A stretch of DNA of 55,224 nucleotides from SZUA-448 sp964602475 (GCA_964602475.1 CAZRRN010000017.1:1-55224), one strand, 5' to 3'. Numbered from the stretch's first letter, positions 17,493-26,000 are shown. Made by a program: numbers and translations. Notes: generated by a model from the letters alone, not told the origin.

Positions 17493-17924
17493 GTGCGTTT
17501 TAAACCTCCGTTAATCAAAATTATTATCACCCTTTCGGATGAATTCCTGCTTCCGATAATTCGAAAGCACTGTAGCTGTCTTTCTGCTACATTCAGCCGC
17601 TTTAAATTGTGACGTTCCGGTTATTCCGGACGTAAAAAGCCTCACAGAACCACTTGCGCCGTTTCGACTTTTTGAATACCGATAGAATTTGACGGTTCTC
17701 GGTACCACAATATCACAATTCCACCTGCCGTTCTCCTGACAGCACTAATAACCAGAGAAGCCGCAAGATTCACTGATTTAAGTACTATTCGGTCGCTGTG
17801 TCATCAGCACAGCCGGACAGGCAATCGTAACACAGAAAGCAAGTGCTGTTTCAAAAGGTAATCTATAGATTACGATATCGAAACAACAGAATCTTTCCTG
17901 ACCTTTGGTCATTCGATTCCGTTA
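17493..17924 (-). other. Long rpmJ-rpsM spacer with palindromes
   Basis: About 430 bases with no convincing gene; a 65-codon minus frame at 17511-17708 has no family features. It holds a perfect 16-base palindrome GTAATCTATAGATTAC (17858-17873) nested inside TGTTTC/GAAACA arms (17847-17885), and a small hairpin GCTGTG/CACAGC near 17796-17814. No clear promoter or T-rich terminator is seen. It could be a regulatory leader for rpsM or an inserted element. Confidence 0.45.
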
Positions 17925-18038
17925 TTAGCCTTGTCTTTGTTTGTGCTTCGGGTTCTCGCAAATTACGCGGATTGCACCCTTTCTCTTGATGATCTTGCAT
18001 TTCTCGCAAATTGTTTTCACAGAAGATCTAACCTTCAT
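17925..18038 (-). CDS. rpmJ: 50S ribosomal protein L36
   Basis: 37 residues, MKVRSSVKTICEKCKIIKRK and then GAIRVICENPKHKQRQG. The zinc ribbon C-x2-C...C-x4-H is complete, so it is the zinc-binding form. It follows infA by about 70 bases, as in most Firmicutes. An AGGAGTGA ribosome binding site precedes the ATG. Confidence 0.96.
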   Translation of the reverse strand: MKVRSSVKTICEKCKIIKRKGAIRVICENPKHKQRQG

Positions 18039-18107
18039 GTCTCAATTCACTCCTTTCAAAAAAAGTCCGTCTAACAGTATATCACGTAAAAACGTTAAAC
18101 GCAAGTA

Positions 18108-18326
18108 TTATTTGTCACGCCAGATAATTCTTCCCTTTGTTAAATCATAAGGGGAGAGCTCTAACGTAACCTTGTCGCCGGGAACGATTTTAATAAAGTT
18201 CATTCTCAGCTTTCCGCTGATGTGTGCAAGTACTCGGTGTCCGTTTTCCAGTTCCACCTGAAACATTGCATTCGGGAGCTTCTCAACTACAGTTCCTTCG
18301 ATTTCAACCACATCGGTCTTCGACAT
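18108..18326 (-). CDS. infA: Translation initiation factor IF-1
   Basis: 72 residues from MSKTDVVEIEGTVVEKLPNA, the family start; the frame continues upstream only through the repeat. OB-fold features are HRVLAHISGKLRMNFIKIVP and TLELSPYDLTKGRIIWR. IF-1 binds the 30S A-site during initiation. The Shine-Dalgarno GGAGGA is contributed by the last copy of the 81-bp repeat that separates infA from map. Confidence 0.97.
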   Translation of the reverse strand: MSKTDVVEIEGTVVEKLPNAMFQVELENGHRVLAHISGKLRMNFIKIVPGDKVTLELSPYDLTKGRIIWRDK

Positions 18327-18328
18327 AT

Positions 18329-18624
18329 ATCCTCCTTCTTGCGCATGGTTTCTGCGCATCTGCTGTTTGCTTTTGCAAACAGTCATGNNNNNNNNNNNNN
18401 NNNNNNNNNNNNNNNNNNNNNNNNNNNNNNNNNNNNNNNNNNNNNNNNNNNNNNNNNNNNNNNNNNNNNNNNNNNNNNNNNNNNNNNTTATTTCGCATTA
18501 TCTTCCTTCTTGCGCATGGTTTCTGCGCATCTGCTGTTTGCTTTTGCAAACAGTCATGCGAAACGCTTTTATTTCGCATTATCTTCCTTCTTGCGCATGG
18601 TTTCTGCGCATCTGCTGTTTGCTA
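18329..18624 (-). repeat. 81-bp tandem hairpin repeat, broken by a 100-N scaffold gap
   Basis: Copies begin (plus strand, at TGCGCATGG) at 18340, 18511 and 18592; the last two are exactly 81 bases apart. N fills 18388-18487, exactly 100 positions, which is a conventional placeholder for unknown length. Each unit carries three stems: CTGTTTGC/GCAAACAG, TGCGAAA/TTTCGCA and TGCGCA/TGCGCA. On the minus strand each unit also contains an AGGAAG-ATA-ATG start-like site, and because 81 is divisible by 3 the 27-codon unit stays in frame (peptide MRNKSVSHDCLQKQTADAQK...). The number of copies is unknown. Confidence 0.9.
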
Positions 18625-19383
18625 GGATTCGTGCAGCACGGAAAGTATTTCCGGTGCTTCCTTCGTGATAAGTATTGTATTCTCATAGTGGGAAGACAGC
18701 GAGCCGTCCTCCGTTACTACAGTCCAGTCATTGTCCAGTACGCATACATCACAGCGTCCTACATTAACCATTGGTTCAATGGCAAGCGTCATACCGGCCT
18801 GAAGCTTGATTCCTTTTCGTTTCTGGTGAAAATTCGGTATCTGCGGATCTTCATGCATTTCAGTTCCGATTCCATGTCCGACCAGATCCCGTACACAGGT
18901 AAATCCGTTTGCAATAACACAGTCTTCAATTGCTGCAGAAATCTGATGCAGATAATTTCCTTCTGTTGCATATCGGATTCCTTCGTAGAAGCTTTCCTCC
19001 GTTACACGGATTAGTCTCTTTGCCTGTTCTGAAACCTCACCAACGGTCCAGGTTCTTGCCGCATCGGATTGATATCCTTTATATATGACCCCTGCATCAA
19101 TGCTGATGATATCGCCATCCAAAAGGAACTCATGCTTGCTTGGTATTCCATGAACAACTGCATCATTCACGGAAGTACAGATTGATTCAGGATAGCCTTC
19201 ATAATTTAAAAATGAGGGAAGGCAGCCATAGCTTCGTATCATCTCTTCGGCTCTGCGGTTCAGCTCCATTGTGGTTATCCCCGGGCGAATCAGTCTTGCA
19301 AGTTCGTTATGAACGGTAGCAAGAATTCTGCCGGCTTCACGCATCAGTTCAATTTCACGTTCTGATTTAATTGTTACCGACAT
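18622..19383 (-). CDS. map: Methionine aminopeptidase, type I
   Basis: 253 residues. Removes N-terminal Met from new proteins. Metal ligands are visible: Asp in SIDAGVIYKG and SDAARTW, His in GHGIGTEMHEDPQ, Glu in AIEPM and in HYENTILIT. Start MSVTIKSEREIELMREAGRI is the usual one. It lies 12 bases after adk in the secY-adk-map-infA order. The stop codon lies at the edge of the 81-bp repeat array. Confidence 0.97.
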   Translation of the reverse strand: MSVTIKSEREIELMREAGRILATVHNELARLIRPGITTMELNRRAEEMIRSYGCLPSFLNYEGYPESICTSVNDAVVHGIPSKHEFLLDGDIISIDAGVIYKGYQSDAARTWTVGEVSEQAKRLIRVTEESFYEGIRYATEGNYLHQISAAIEDCVIANGFTCVRDLVGHGIGTEMHEDPQIPNFHQKRKGIKLQAGMTLAIEPMVNVGRCDVCVLDNDWTVVTEDGSLSSHYENTILITKEAPEILSVLHES

Positions 19384-19395
19384 GATCTGCTCCTA

Positions 19396-20037
19396 TCAGC
19401 CTAAAATCTTAACAATATCTTCAAATACAACATTCATATCTTGTGTTCCGTCAACTTCTTTGAAAATTCCTTCTTTTTTGTAATAATCAATCAACGGCTG
19501 GGTCTGGCTGTGATACACGGAAAGACGTTTCTGTACGGTTTCCGGCTTATCGTCATCACGCAGCATCAAATCTCCGCCGCAGGCGTCACATTTTCCTTCA
19601 ATCTTTGTCGGATTGAATACAATATGATAGGTTCCGCCGCATGCAACGCATGCTCTGCGCCCTGACATACGGCTAATAATTGCTTCATCCGGTACTTCTA
19701 CATTAATCGCATAGTCCATTTTATCATTCATTGCATTCAGCGCTTTCGTCAGCGCTTCCGCTTGAGGAATCGTACGTGGGAATCCGTCAAGTACATATCC
19801 GTTGCTGCAGTCGTCAGCCTTAAATCGATCCATGATCAGATCCAGAGTCAGTTCATCCGGAACAAGCATTCCCTGATCCATATATTCTTTTGCTTTTCTT
19901 CCCAGCTCGGTTCCGTTCTTAATGTTCGCTCGGAAAATATCTCCGGTCGAAATGTGCGGAATATTGTATTTCGACGCAATTTTCTTGGCCTGTGTTCCTT
20001 TTCCGGCGCCCGGTGCACCTAACATAACTATTTTCAT
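19396..20037 (-). CDS. adk: Adenylate kinase
   Basis: 213 residues from MKIVMLGAPGAGKGTQAKKI; the P-loop GAPGAGKGT is at residues 7-15. The LID domain has the four-cysteine zinc site of Gram-positive enzymes: CVACGG and later CDACGG. Conserved DGFPRT is present. Converts AMP+ATP to 2 ADP. The start at 20037 is required by the family N-terminus; its ribosome binding site GGAG is the 3' end of a dispersed structured repeat (20041-20140), through which the frame remains open. Confidence 0.97.
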   Translation of the reverse strand: MKIVMLGAPGAGKGTQAKKIASKYNIPHISTGDIFRANIKNGTELGRKAKEYMDQGMLVPDELTLDLIMDRFKADDCSNGYVLDGFPRTIPQAEALTKALNAMNDKMDYAINVEVPDEAIISRMSGRRACVACGGTYHIVFNPTKIEGKCDACGGDLMLRDDDKPETVQKRLSVYHSQTQPLIDYYKKEGIFKEVDGTQDMNVVFEDIVKILG

Positions 20038-20040
20038 TGT

Positions 20041-20140
20041 AATCTCCATTTCTGCGCGGCTTTTTGCGCATAACAGACTTTGTGTCAAGCACCGCGCAGA
20101 CACAAATCTGCGTGTGAAAGGTTCATCTTTCACACTAATC
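20041..20140 (-). repeat. Dispersed ~95-bp structured repeat, copy 1 (upstream of adk)
   Basis: Read on the minus strand it begins GTGTGAAAG-loop-CTTTCACAC, continues with a GACACAAAGTCTGTTATGCGC core inside CTGCGCGG/CCGCGCAG arms and ends GCGCAGAAATGGAG. The terminal GGAG is the adk Shine-Dalgarno. Related copies lie at 31951-32046 and 33388-33482. Confidence 0.85.
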
Positions 20141-20218
20141 TCCGTTCTGAAGCTTTATCTTCCACGACTGCCTTTTCAGGCAAGCTGTATTATTCGATTT
20201 AATTTACTTTATCCTAAA

Positions 20219-20284
20219 ACTGACAGTAACAGAAGCATGCCGGATTTTCATCCGTCATACCTCTGTTCTTACAGTTCAGCGTCA
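20219..20284 (-). other. Long hairpin directly after secY
   Basis: On the minus strand CTGAACTGTAAGAACAGA pairs imperfectly with TCTGTTACTGTCAG, with an apical GGAT-GAAA-ATCC. A short TTTTAG follows. It could be a weak terminator or an mRNA processing site between secY and adk. The remaining bases up to the repeat at 20140 show nothing recognisable. Confidence 0.4.
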
Positions 20285-21634
20285 TCAGTCGGATAAGAAT
20301 CCTCTGTAATGACGAACTACCATCATGCTCTCAACCTGCTGGGTTGTCTCAAGAACAACACCCACAATAATGATAACCGATGTTCCACCGAAGGAAACCG
20401 AAGCATTGAATGCTCCCGAGATAATCGTCGGAATCAGCGCAACAATAGTAAGACCGATTGCTCCGATGAAAATAATATAATTCAGAACCTTCGTCAGATA
20501 TTCTGAGGTCGGTCTGCCCGGACGGATACCGGGGATAAAACCTGACTGCTTCTTTAAGTTATTTGACATTTCAACCGGATTAAAGGTAATCGAGGTATAG
20601 AAATATGCAAAGAAAATAATGAGAGCAATATAGATCAGTGCGCCAAGGGTATACTTAAACTCACCCCATTCAAATCCTGTACCGTAGCCGAAGTTAAACC
20701 ATTTATCCTGCGAAAGAAGATACAGAATCTTCTGCCAGATTGTAGTCCGTTCTGCCGTTACTCCCCAGAAAGAGGATATAATGATTGGAAACTGCATCAG
20801 CGACATTGCAAAGATAACTGGGATAACACCGGCGGTGTTTACCTTCAGTGGGATGAATGAAGACTGTCCGCCGACAAGCTTTCTTCCCTGTACCTTCTTT
20901 GCATACTGAACTGCAATCTTTCTCTGACCGTCCTGAAGAAGAATAACCAGAACTACTACTACAAGAACTACTACTACAAGAATCAATACACTGACAATAC
21001 CAGTTACAACAGTTGCTTCACTGTTCGTAATATACTTTGTAATAAAATTACCGATATCCTTCGGTAAGTTTGAAATGATGTTAATTAACAGGATGATGGA
21101 GATCCCGTTTCCGATTCCCTTATCTGTAATCTTTTCACCAAGCCACATCAGGAATGCAGAACCTGCAGTAAAGGAAACCGTTACCGTAACGACACTCATA
21201 AATGAGATTCCGTCAGTCAAAAGACCCTGATTTCCAAATCCGATACACATCGCAATTGATTCAATTACTGCAAGAACGATTGTCAGGTATCTTGTAAGCT
21301 CTGCGATTTTCTTTCTTCCGTCTTCTCCGTCTTTCTGGATTTCTTCCAGCTTCGGGATTGCGATTGTCAGCAGCTGCATGATAATCGAGGATGTAATGTA
21401 TGGTGAAATGTTAAGTGCAAAGATGGACATCTGCTCGAAAGAACCGCCGGTCAGGGTATTTAAGAAACCTAACGAAGCGTCTTTACTTGCAAGCCAGCTG
21501 GCAAAATAATCGGGGTTGATCGCCGGTGTGGGGAGTTGTGAACCCAGTCTTACAATGACAAGACAAAGCAGGGTAAAGAAAATTCTATCTCTGATTTCTT
21601 TGATCTTAAATGCATCTCTGACTGTTCTTAACAT
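20285..21634 (-). CDS. secY: Protein translocase subunit SecY
   Basis: 449 residues, ten hydrophobic segments. Starts MLRTVRDAFKIKEIRDRIFF; QLPTPAINPDYF and GGSFEQMSIFALNISPYIT are the conserved first plug and helix regions, and the C-terminal loop has GFIPGIRPGRPTSEYL, where SecA and ribosome contact the channel. SecY forms the membrane channel with SecE and SecG. It follows rplO directly at one base distance. Confidence 0.98.
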   Translation of the reverse strand: MLRTVRDAFKIKEIRDRIFFTLLCLVIVRLGSQLPTPAINPDYFASWLASKDASLGFLNTLTGGSFEQMSIFALNISPYITSSIIMQLLTIAIPKLEEIQKDGEDGRKKIAELTRYLTIVLAVIESIAMCIGFGNQGLLTDGISFMSVVTVTVSFTAGSAFLMWLGEKITDKGIGNGISIILLINIISNLPKDIGNFITKYITNSEATVVTGIVSVLILVVVVLVVVVLVILLQDGQRKIAVQYAKKVQGRKLVGGQSSFIPLKVNTAGVIPVIFAMSLMQFPIIISSFWGVTAERTTIWQKILYLLSQDKWFNFGYGTGFEWGEFKYTLGALIYIALIIFFAYFYTSITFNPVEMSNNLKKQSGFIPGIRPGRPTSEYLTKVLNYIIFIGAIGLTIVALIPTIISGAFNASVSFGGTSVIIIVGVVLETTQQVESMMVVRHYRGFLSD

Positions 21635-21635
21635 C

Positions 21636-22085
21636 CTATATCACCTCTGCATTTCCACCAAGAGCCTTAATCTTCTCGATTGCACTTTCACTGAAAGCGT
21701 TAACCTTTACATTCAGCTTCTTAGTTAATTCTCCGTATCCAAGAATCTTTACTCCGTCTTTCGGATTATTAATGAGGCCGATTTCCATTAAGGATTCAAT
21801 CGTGACATCGGCGCCATCTTCAAATTTATTCAATGCGTTAACATTAATTGTAATGATTTCCTTGGAATTCAGGTTGTTAAAGCCTCTCTTAGGAAGTCTG
21901 CGGTATAAAGGCATCTGACCACCTTCAAAGCCAAGTCTCGGTGCTCCGGAACGAGCCTTCTGACCTTTATGGCCTTTACCGGCTGTCTTACCGTTTCCCG
22001 AACCGTGTCCACGGCCTCTTCTGAAATTATTACTCTGCTTTGAGCCGTCCGCCGGTCTTAAATCTGTTAAATTCATCGTGTGCAC
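21636..22085 (-). CDS. rplO: 50S ribosomal protein L15
   Basis: 149 residues. The Gly/Arg-rich N-terminus (RRGRGHGSGNGKTAGKGHKG) inserts into 23S rRNA; LPKRGFNNLNSKE is typical. Directly precedes secY in the spc operon. Start MHTMNLTDLRPADGSKQ; MNLTDL (three codons later) is an alternative start and agrees better with most relatives, with GGAGG just upstream. Confidence 0.96.
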   Translation of the reverse strand: MHTMNLTDLRPADGSKQSNNFRRGRGHGSGNGKTAGKGHKGQKARSGAPRLGFEGGQMPLYRRLPKRGFNNLNSKEIITINVNALNKFEDGADVTIESLMEIGLINNPKDGVKILGYGELTKKLNVKVNAFSESAIEKIKALGGNAEVI

Positions 22086-22103
22086 CTCCTTACTTAAAAT
22101 TTT

Positions 22104-22289
22104 CTATATTTCTTCTACTTTAACCATGTGAACAACCTGGGCAACCATACCTCTGACAGCGGCATTATCCGGCATTTCTACCGTATTCCCAATCTTTCTG
22201 AGACCAAGTGCCGCAACCGTCTTCTTATGCTTCGGAATCGCTCCGATGGGAGACTTAGTTAAAGTAATCTTTAGCTTCTTTTCTGCCAT
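22104..22289 (-). CDS. rpmD: 50S ribosomal protein L30
   Basis: 61 residues: LKITLTKSPIGAIPKHKKTV and GLRKIGNTVEMPDN are family signatures. Short bacterial form. Lies between rpsE and rplO; the 59-base spacer before it has no special feature. Confidence 0.96.
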   Translation of the reverse strand: MAEKKLKITLTKSPIGAIPKHKKTVAALGLRKIGNTVEMPDNAAVRGMVAQVVHMVKVEEI

Positions 22290-22348
22290 TACTTTTTCCT
22301 TCCTTTCTCAGCCGCAATCTTCTGCGGTCTATGCATAATCTACGGAAC

Positions 22349-22858
22349 TCAGCTTCTTACTTCATCTACGGAAATACCGCGAAGTGCAGCTACTTCCTCA
22401 GGAGTCTTTAAGTTGCTTAATCCGTTAATGGTTGCAAGAACAACGTTCTGCTTGTTATTCGATCCAAGTGATTTAGTACGGATGTTCTTGAAGCCTGCAA
22501 GCTCAAGCACATTACGTACGGGACCACCGGCAATAATTCCGGTACCTTCCGGAGAACGCTTCATCAGCACGGTTGCGCTTCCGAATTTACCGATATAATC
22601 ATGAGGTGCACTTCCGTTCTCATCAAGAGGAAGGGTAATCATTTTCTTCATTGCATCTTCTTTCCCCTTACGGATTGCTTCCGGAATTTCGGATGCTTTC
22701 CCAAGTCCCGCACCTACGTGACCGTTCTTGTCACCCACAACAACCAGGGCTGTAAAGCGGAAGTTACGACCACCTTTTACAACCTTTGTTACACGTTTGA
22801 TTGCAACTACTTTATCTTCCAACGTAAGGTTGCTTGTATCAATAATTGTACGTTTCAT
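22349..22858 (-). CDS. rpsE: 30S ribosomal protein S5
   Basis: 169 residues. Double-stranded RNA-binding part with VTKVVKGGRNFRFTALVVVG and GHVGAGLGKASEIPEAIRKG; the C-terminal domain has GTGIIAGGPVRNVLELAG. S5 affects decoding fidelity together with S4. Starts MKRTIIDTSNLTLEDKVVA; the N-terminus is typical. Between rplR and rpmD. Confidence 0.98.
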   Translation of the reverse strand: MKRTIIDTSNLTLEDKVVAIKRVTKVVKGGRNFRFTALVVVGDKNGHVGAGLGKASEIPEAIRKGKEDAMKKMITLPLDENGSAPHDYIGKFGSATVLMKRSPEGTGIIAGGPVRNVLELAGFKNIRTKSLGSNNKQNVVLATINGLSNLKTPEEVAALRGISVDEVRS

Positions 22859-22874
22859 GTGTTCTCCTCCTCGC

Positions 22875-23243
22875 TTAGAATTTCAGGCCGGCTTCTCTTG
22901 CCGCCTCTGCCAAAGCCTTAATCTTTCCCTGATATATGAAGCCGCCTCTGTCGAATACAACTTCTTTGATGCCCTTTGCCAGCGCTTTCTCGGCAATCAG
23001 CTTTCCGAGATATGCAGCCGCAGCCACATCATTGGTTTTCTCAAGCTCTGTCTTTGCAGCCTTCTCAAGTGTTGAGGCAGCTACAAGCGTGTTAGCGGTC
23101 GAATCGTCAATAATCTGTGCATACATATGCATGTTACTTCTGAATACAGCCAGACGCGGTCTTTCAGTAGTTCCGGAGAAACGATTACGGATACGCTTAT
23201 GTTTCTTTATACGAACTTCTACTCTGGATTCTTTACTTACCAT
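22875..23243 (-). CDS. rplR: 50S ribosomal protein L18
   Basis: 122 residues. RIRNRFSGTTERPRLAVFRS and the C-terminal VVFDRGGFIYQGKIKALAEA are diagnostic. L18 binds 5S rRNA with L5. Sixteen bases upstream of rpsE. Confidence 0.98.
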   Translation of the reverse strand: MVSKESRVEVRIKKHKRIRNRFSGTTERPRLAVFRSNMHMYAQIIDDSTANTLVAASTLEKAAKTELEKTNDVAAAAYLGKLIAEKALAKGIKEVVFDRGGFIYQGKIKALAEAAREAGLKF

Positions 23244-23260
23244 AATTCTTCACGCCTCCT

Positions 23261-23803
23261 TTACTTCTTTCCGGTCTTGCCGACCTTACGTCTGATTGTT
23301 TCATCAGAGTACTTGATACCCTTGCCCTTATAAGGCTCCGGTTCCCTCTTTGCTCTGATTTCGGCAGCATACTGTCCAACCTTCTCCTTGTCAATTCCCT
23401 TGACAGTGATTTTGTTCTGGCCTTCCAGTTCCGTGGTAATTCCTTCCGGATCAGTCATAATAACCGGATGTGAATAACCGAGTGTAAGTGTCAGTTCTTT
23501 TCCGGCTTTTGCCGCTCTGTAACCAACACCGTTAATCTCAAGAATCTTTGCATAGCCTTCGGTAACACCGACTACCATGTTATGGATTAGTGTTCTTGTT
23601 AAACCATGTAATGATTTCATTTGTTTTAAATCATTGGGTCTTTTTACGAGGATTTCTGCTCCTTCTTTGGTGATTTCCATCGCAGCCGGAAGAACTCTTG
23701 TAAGCTCGCCCTTCGGACCCTTCACAGTCACTTTATTATTTTCTGCGATATCTACGGTAACACCTGCAGGAATCGCGATTGGCATTTTACCTATACGTGA
23801 CAT
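23261..23803 (-). CDS. rplF: 50S ribosomal protein L6
   Basis: 180 residues. Starts MSRIGKMPIAIPAGVTVDI, with the two similar L6 domains and the C-terminal signature EPYKGKGIKYSDETIRRK. L6 lies near the factor-binding centre of the 50S subunit. Between rpsH and rplR. Confidence 0.98.
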   Translation of the reverse strand: MSRIGKMPIAIPAGVTVDIAENNKVTVKGPKGELTRVLPAAMEITKEGAEILVKRPNDLKQMKSLHGLTRTLIHNMVVGVTEGYAKILEINGVGYRAAKAGKELTLTLGYSHPVIMTDPEGITTELEGQNKITVKGIDKEKVGQYAAEIRAKREPEPYKGKGIKYSDETIRRKVGKTGKK

Positions 23804-23828
23804 GCCCGTACCTCCTTATAATAGTTAA

Positions 23829-24230
23829 TTACCAGATAAATGCAAGAACTTCTCCGCCTACATTTGCGTTTCTTGCTTCCTTGTCAGTCATAACACCCTT
23901 GTTCGTAGAAATGATTGCTACGCCAAGTCCGCCGAGTACTCTCGGGAGTTCCTCGGAAGCCGCATAAACACGTAAGCCGGGTTTTGATATTCTCTTCAGT
24001 CCGGTAATAATCTTTGTGCTCTTGTCCTTGTTATACTTCAAGGTGATGTGAATGTTTTTAAAGCTTCCGACTTCTTCAATCTCGAAGCTCTTAATGTAAC
24101 CTTCCTTAAGAAGGATTTCTGCGATCGAAAGCTTCATTTTGGAAGCAGGAACATCCACTGTATCGTGCTTTGCAGTATTTGCGTTACGTATACGTGTCAG
24201 CATATCTGCAATCGGATCACTCATAGTCAT
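23829..24230 (-). CDS. rpsH: 30S ribosomal protein S8
   Basis: 133 residues. MSDPIADMLTRIRNANTAKH at the N-terminus and GGLGVAIISTNKGVMTDKEA at the C-terminus are canonical. In E. coli S8 represses the spc operon by binding near rplE; whether that happens here is not visible. MTMSDPIAD or MSDPIAD could be the start. Confidence 0.97.
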   Translation of the reverse strand: MTMSDPIADMLTRIRNANTAKHDTVDVPASKMKLSIAEILLKEGYIKSFEIEEVGSFKNIHITLKYNKDKSTKIITGLKRISKPGLRVYAASEELPRVLGGLGVAIISTNKGVMTDKEARNANVGGEVLAFIW

Positions 24231-24252
24231 TACGTTTTACCTCCTTAAATTA

Positions 24253-24438
24253 TTACCAGCTTGCTTTTCTCACACCAGGAATCTGACCCTTATAAGCCAG
24301 TTCACGGAAACAGATTCTGCAGATACCATATTTTCTCAGATACGCATGCGGACGTCCGCAAATCTTGCAACGATTATGTGCTCTGGTTGAGAATTTCGGA
24401 GTGCGCAGCTGTTTAATTTTCATTGATGTCTTAGCCAT
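24253..24438 (-). CDS. rpsZ: 30S ribosomal protein S14 type Z
   Basis: 61 residues, the short zinc-binding S14 (rpsN paralogue, C-plus form). Zinc ligands: CKICGRP and CRICFREL. Start MAKTSMKIKQLRTPKFSTR. This type is usual in Clostridia. Position between rplE and rpsH is the conserved one. Confidence 0.97.
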   Translation of the reverse strand: MAKTSMKIKQLRTPKFSTRAHNRCKICGRPHAYLRKYGICRICFRELAYKGQIPGVRKASW

Positions 24439-24453
24439 GAAATTCCCTCCTAA

Positions 24454-24996
24454 TTAGTTCTTGCCGAACGGCATGCCAAACAGTGTTAACAGTTCTCTTG
24501 CTTCTTCGTCCGTCTTCGCAGTAGTAACAAAGATAACATCCATACCTCTTACCTTGTCTACCTTATCATATTCGATCTCGGGGAAGATCAGCTGCTCTTT
24601 GATTCCAAGTGCATAATTACCTCTTCCGTCGAATGCGTTCGGATTAACTCCGCGGAAGTCACGTACACGAGGTAACGCAAGGTTGATCAGACGATCTGCA
24701 AACTCATACATTTTGCTGTTTCTGAGTGTTACTTTGCATCCGATCGCTACGCCTTCTCTTATCTTAAAGTTAGCGACAGACTTCTTTGCCTTAGTGATTA
24801 CGGCTTTCTGTCCGGAGATGATTTCCATATCCTTTACAGCGCTCTCTAATGCTTTTGCATTTTCCTTCGCTTCGCCAACGCCCATGTTAATTACTATCTT
24901 ATCAAGCTTCGGTACCTGCATCTTGTTCGTATAACCGAACTTCTTGATCATACCGTCGATGATTTCATTATTGTACATTTCTTTTAATCGAGTCAA
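24454..24996 (-). CDS. rplE: 50S ribosomal protein L5
   Basis: 180 residues. MGVGEAKENAKALESAVKDM and RVRDFRGVNPNAFDGRGNYA are family blocks. L5 binds 5S rRNA and touches the P-site tRNA. Twenty-three bases after rplX. The frame starts MTRLKEMYNNEIIDGM with GGAGG upstream. Confidence 0.98.
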   Translation of the reverse strand: MTRLKEMYNNEIIDGMIKKFGYTNKMQVPKLDKIVINMGVGEAKENAKALESAVKDMEIISGQKAVITKAKKSVANFKIREGVAIGCKVTLRNSKMYEFADRLINLALPRVRDFRGVNPNAFDGRGNYALGIKEQLIFPEIEYDKVDKVRGMDVIFVTTAKTDEEARELLTLFGMPFGKN

Positions 24997-25019
24997 CGTC
25001 TATATCCTCCTTCCTGAAA

Positions 25020-25337
25020 TTAATCGATTACATCACCTGTAGATTTTGCTACGCGTACCTTCTTAGGGCCCTTCTTGTCCTCTACGGTCTTGAAACCGAT
25101 TCTGGTAGGCTTTCCCTTGTACACATACATAACATTTGAAGAGTCGATCAGAGCTTCCTGGTGAATAATTCCACCCTTCGGATTCTGCTGGCTTGCTTTA
25201 GTGTGCTTTGTGATGCTTGCGACACCTTCAACAAGTACCTTTCCATCCTCCACTCTGATTACCTTACCTTCTTTACCCTTATCTTTTCCTGCGATTACCT
25301 TAATGGTATCGCCTTTTTTAATTTTACTCATTGACAT
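25020..25337 (-). CDS. rplX: 50S ribosomal protein L24
   Basis: 105 residues from MSMSKIKKGDTIKVIAGKDK, chosen because AAGGAGG lies 9 bases upstream; the open frame extends a further 14 codons into the end of rplN. KOW motif is at residues 6-33, with GKDKGKEGKVIRV. L24 is an early 50S assembly starter. Confidence 0.97.
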   Translation of the reverse strand: MSMSKIKKGDTIKVIAGKDKGKEGKVIRVEDGKVLVEGVASITKHTKASQQNPKGGIIHQEALIDSSNVMYVYKGKPTRIGFKTVEDKKGPKKVRVAKSTGDVID

Positions 25338-25350
25338 GGTCGATACCTCC

Positions 25351-25719
25351 TTACAGTACTTCCGGTGCAAGAGAAACAATTTTCATGAACTGCTTCTCTC
25401 TAAGTTCTCTTGCTACAGGCCCAAAGATACGAGTTCCCTTCGGGGTCTTATCATCTTTAATAATGACTGCTGCGTTTTCATCAAACCGGATATAGGAACC
25501 GTCTTTCCGACGTGCTCCCTTAACGGTACGAACAACAACTGCTTTTACCACGTCGCCCTTTTTAACAAGACCGCCCGGCGTTGCATCCTTAACAGAAGCA
25601 ACAATCACATCACCAATATTGGCATATCTTCTGGTTGAACCGCCCATAACACGGATGCAAAGCAGTTCTTTCGCACCGGTATTGTCCGCAACCCGAAGTC
25701 TGGTTTCTGTTTGTATCAT
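25351..25719 (-). CDS. rplN: 50S ribosomal protein L14
   Basis: 122 residues, starts MIQTETRLRVADNTGAKELL. VMGGSTRRYANIGDVIVASV and RIFGPVARELREKQFMKIVS are canonical. L14 is at the subunit interface and is bound by silencing factor RsfS in other bacteria. First gene of the spc part after rpsQ. Confidence 0.98.
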   Translation of the reverse strand: MIQTETRLRVADNTGAKELLCIRVMGGSTRRYANIGDVIVASVKDATPGGLVKKGDVVKAVVVRTVKGARRKDGSYIRFDENAAVIIKDDKTPKGTRIFGPVARELREKQFMKIVSLAPEVL

Positions 25720-25745
25720 ATCGATACTCCTTTCTCGAATTCGAA

Positions 25746-26000
25746 TTACTTTGCTTTTTCGACGATTTCAACCAGTCTCCATCTCTTATCCTTTGATAAC
25801 GGTCTGGTCTCCATAACCCTTACTCTGTCGCCGATCTTGCACTCATTATTTTCATCATGAGCCTTCAGCTTATAGGTTCTCTTGACAATTTTGTTGTACA
25901 AGGGATGTTTGATGTTATCCACAACCGCAACTACGATCGTTTTATCCATCTTATCGCTTACTACCTTGCCGGTACGCGTTTTTCTAAGATTTCTTTCCAC
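25746..26000 (-). CDS. rpsQ: 30S ribosomal protein S17
   Basis: 84 residues. RKTRTGKVVSDKMDKTIVVA and GDRVRVMETRPLSKDKRWRL are diagnostic for this OB-fold 16S rRNA binder. Between rpmC and rplN. Confidence 0.98.
   Translation of the reverse strand: MERNLRKTRTGKVVSDKMDKTIVVAVVDNIKHPLYNKIVKRTYKLKAHDENNECKIGDRVRVMETRPLSKDKRWRLVEIVEKAK

Noticed and set aside
17511..17708. 65-codon minus-strand frame in the rpmJ-rpsM spacer
   Set aside because: No family features, poor start context; treated as part of the non-coding spacer.
18329..18624. CRISPR array
   Set aside because: Units of 81 bases are directly joined without variable spacers, and no cas gene is near.
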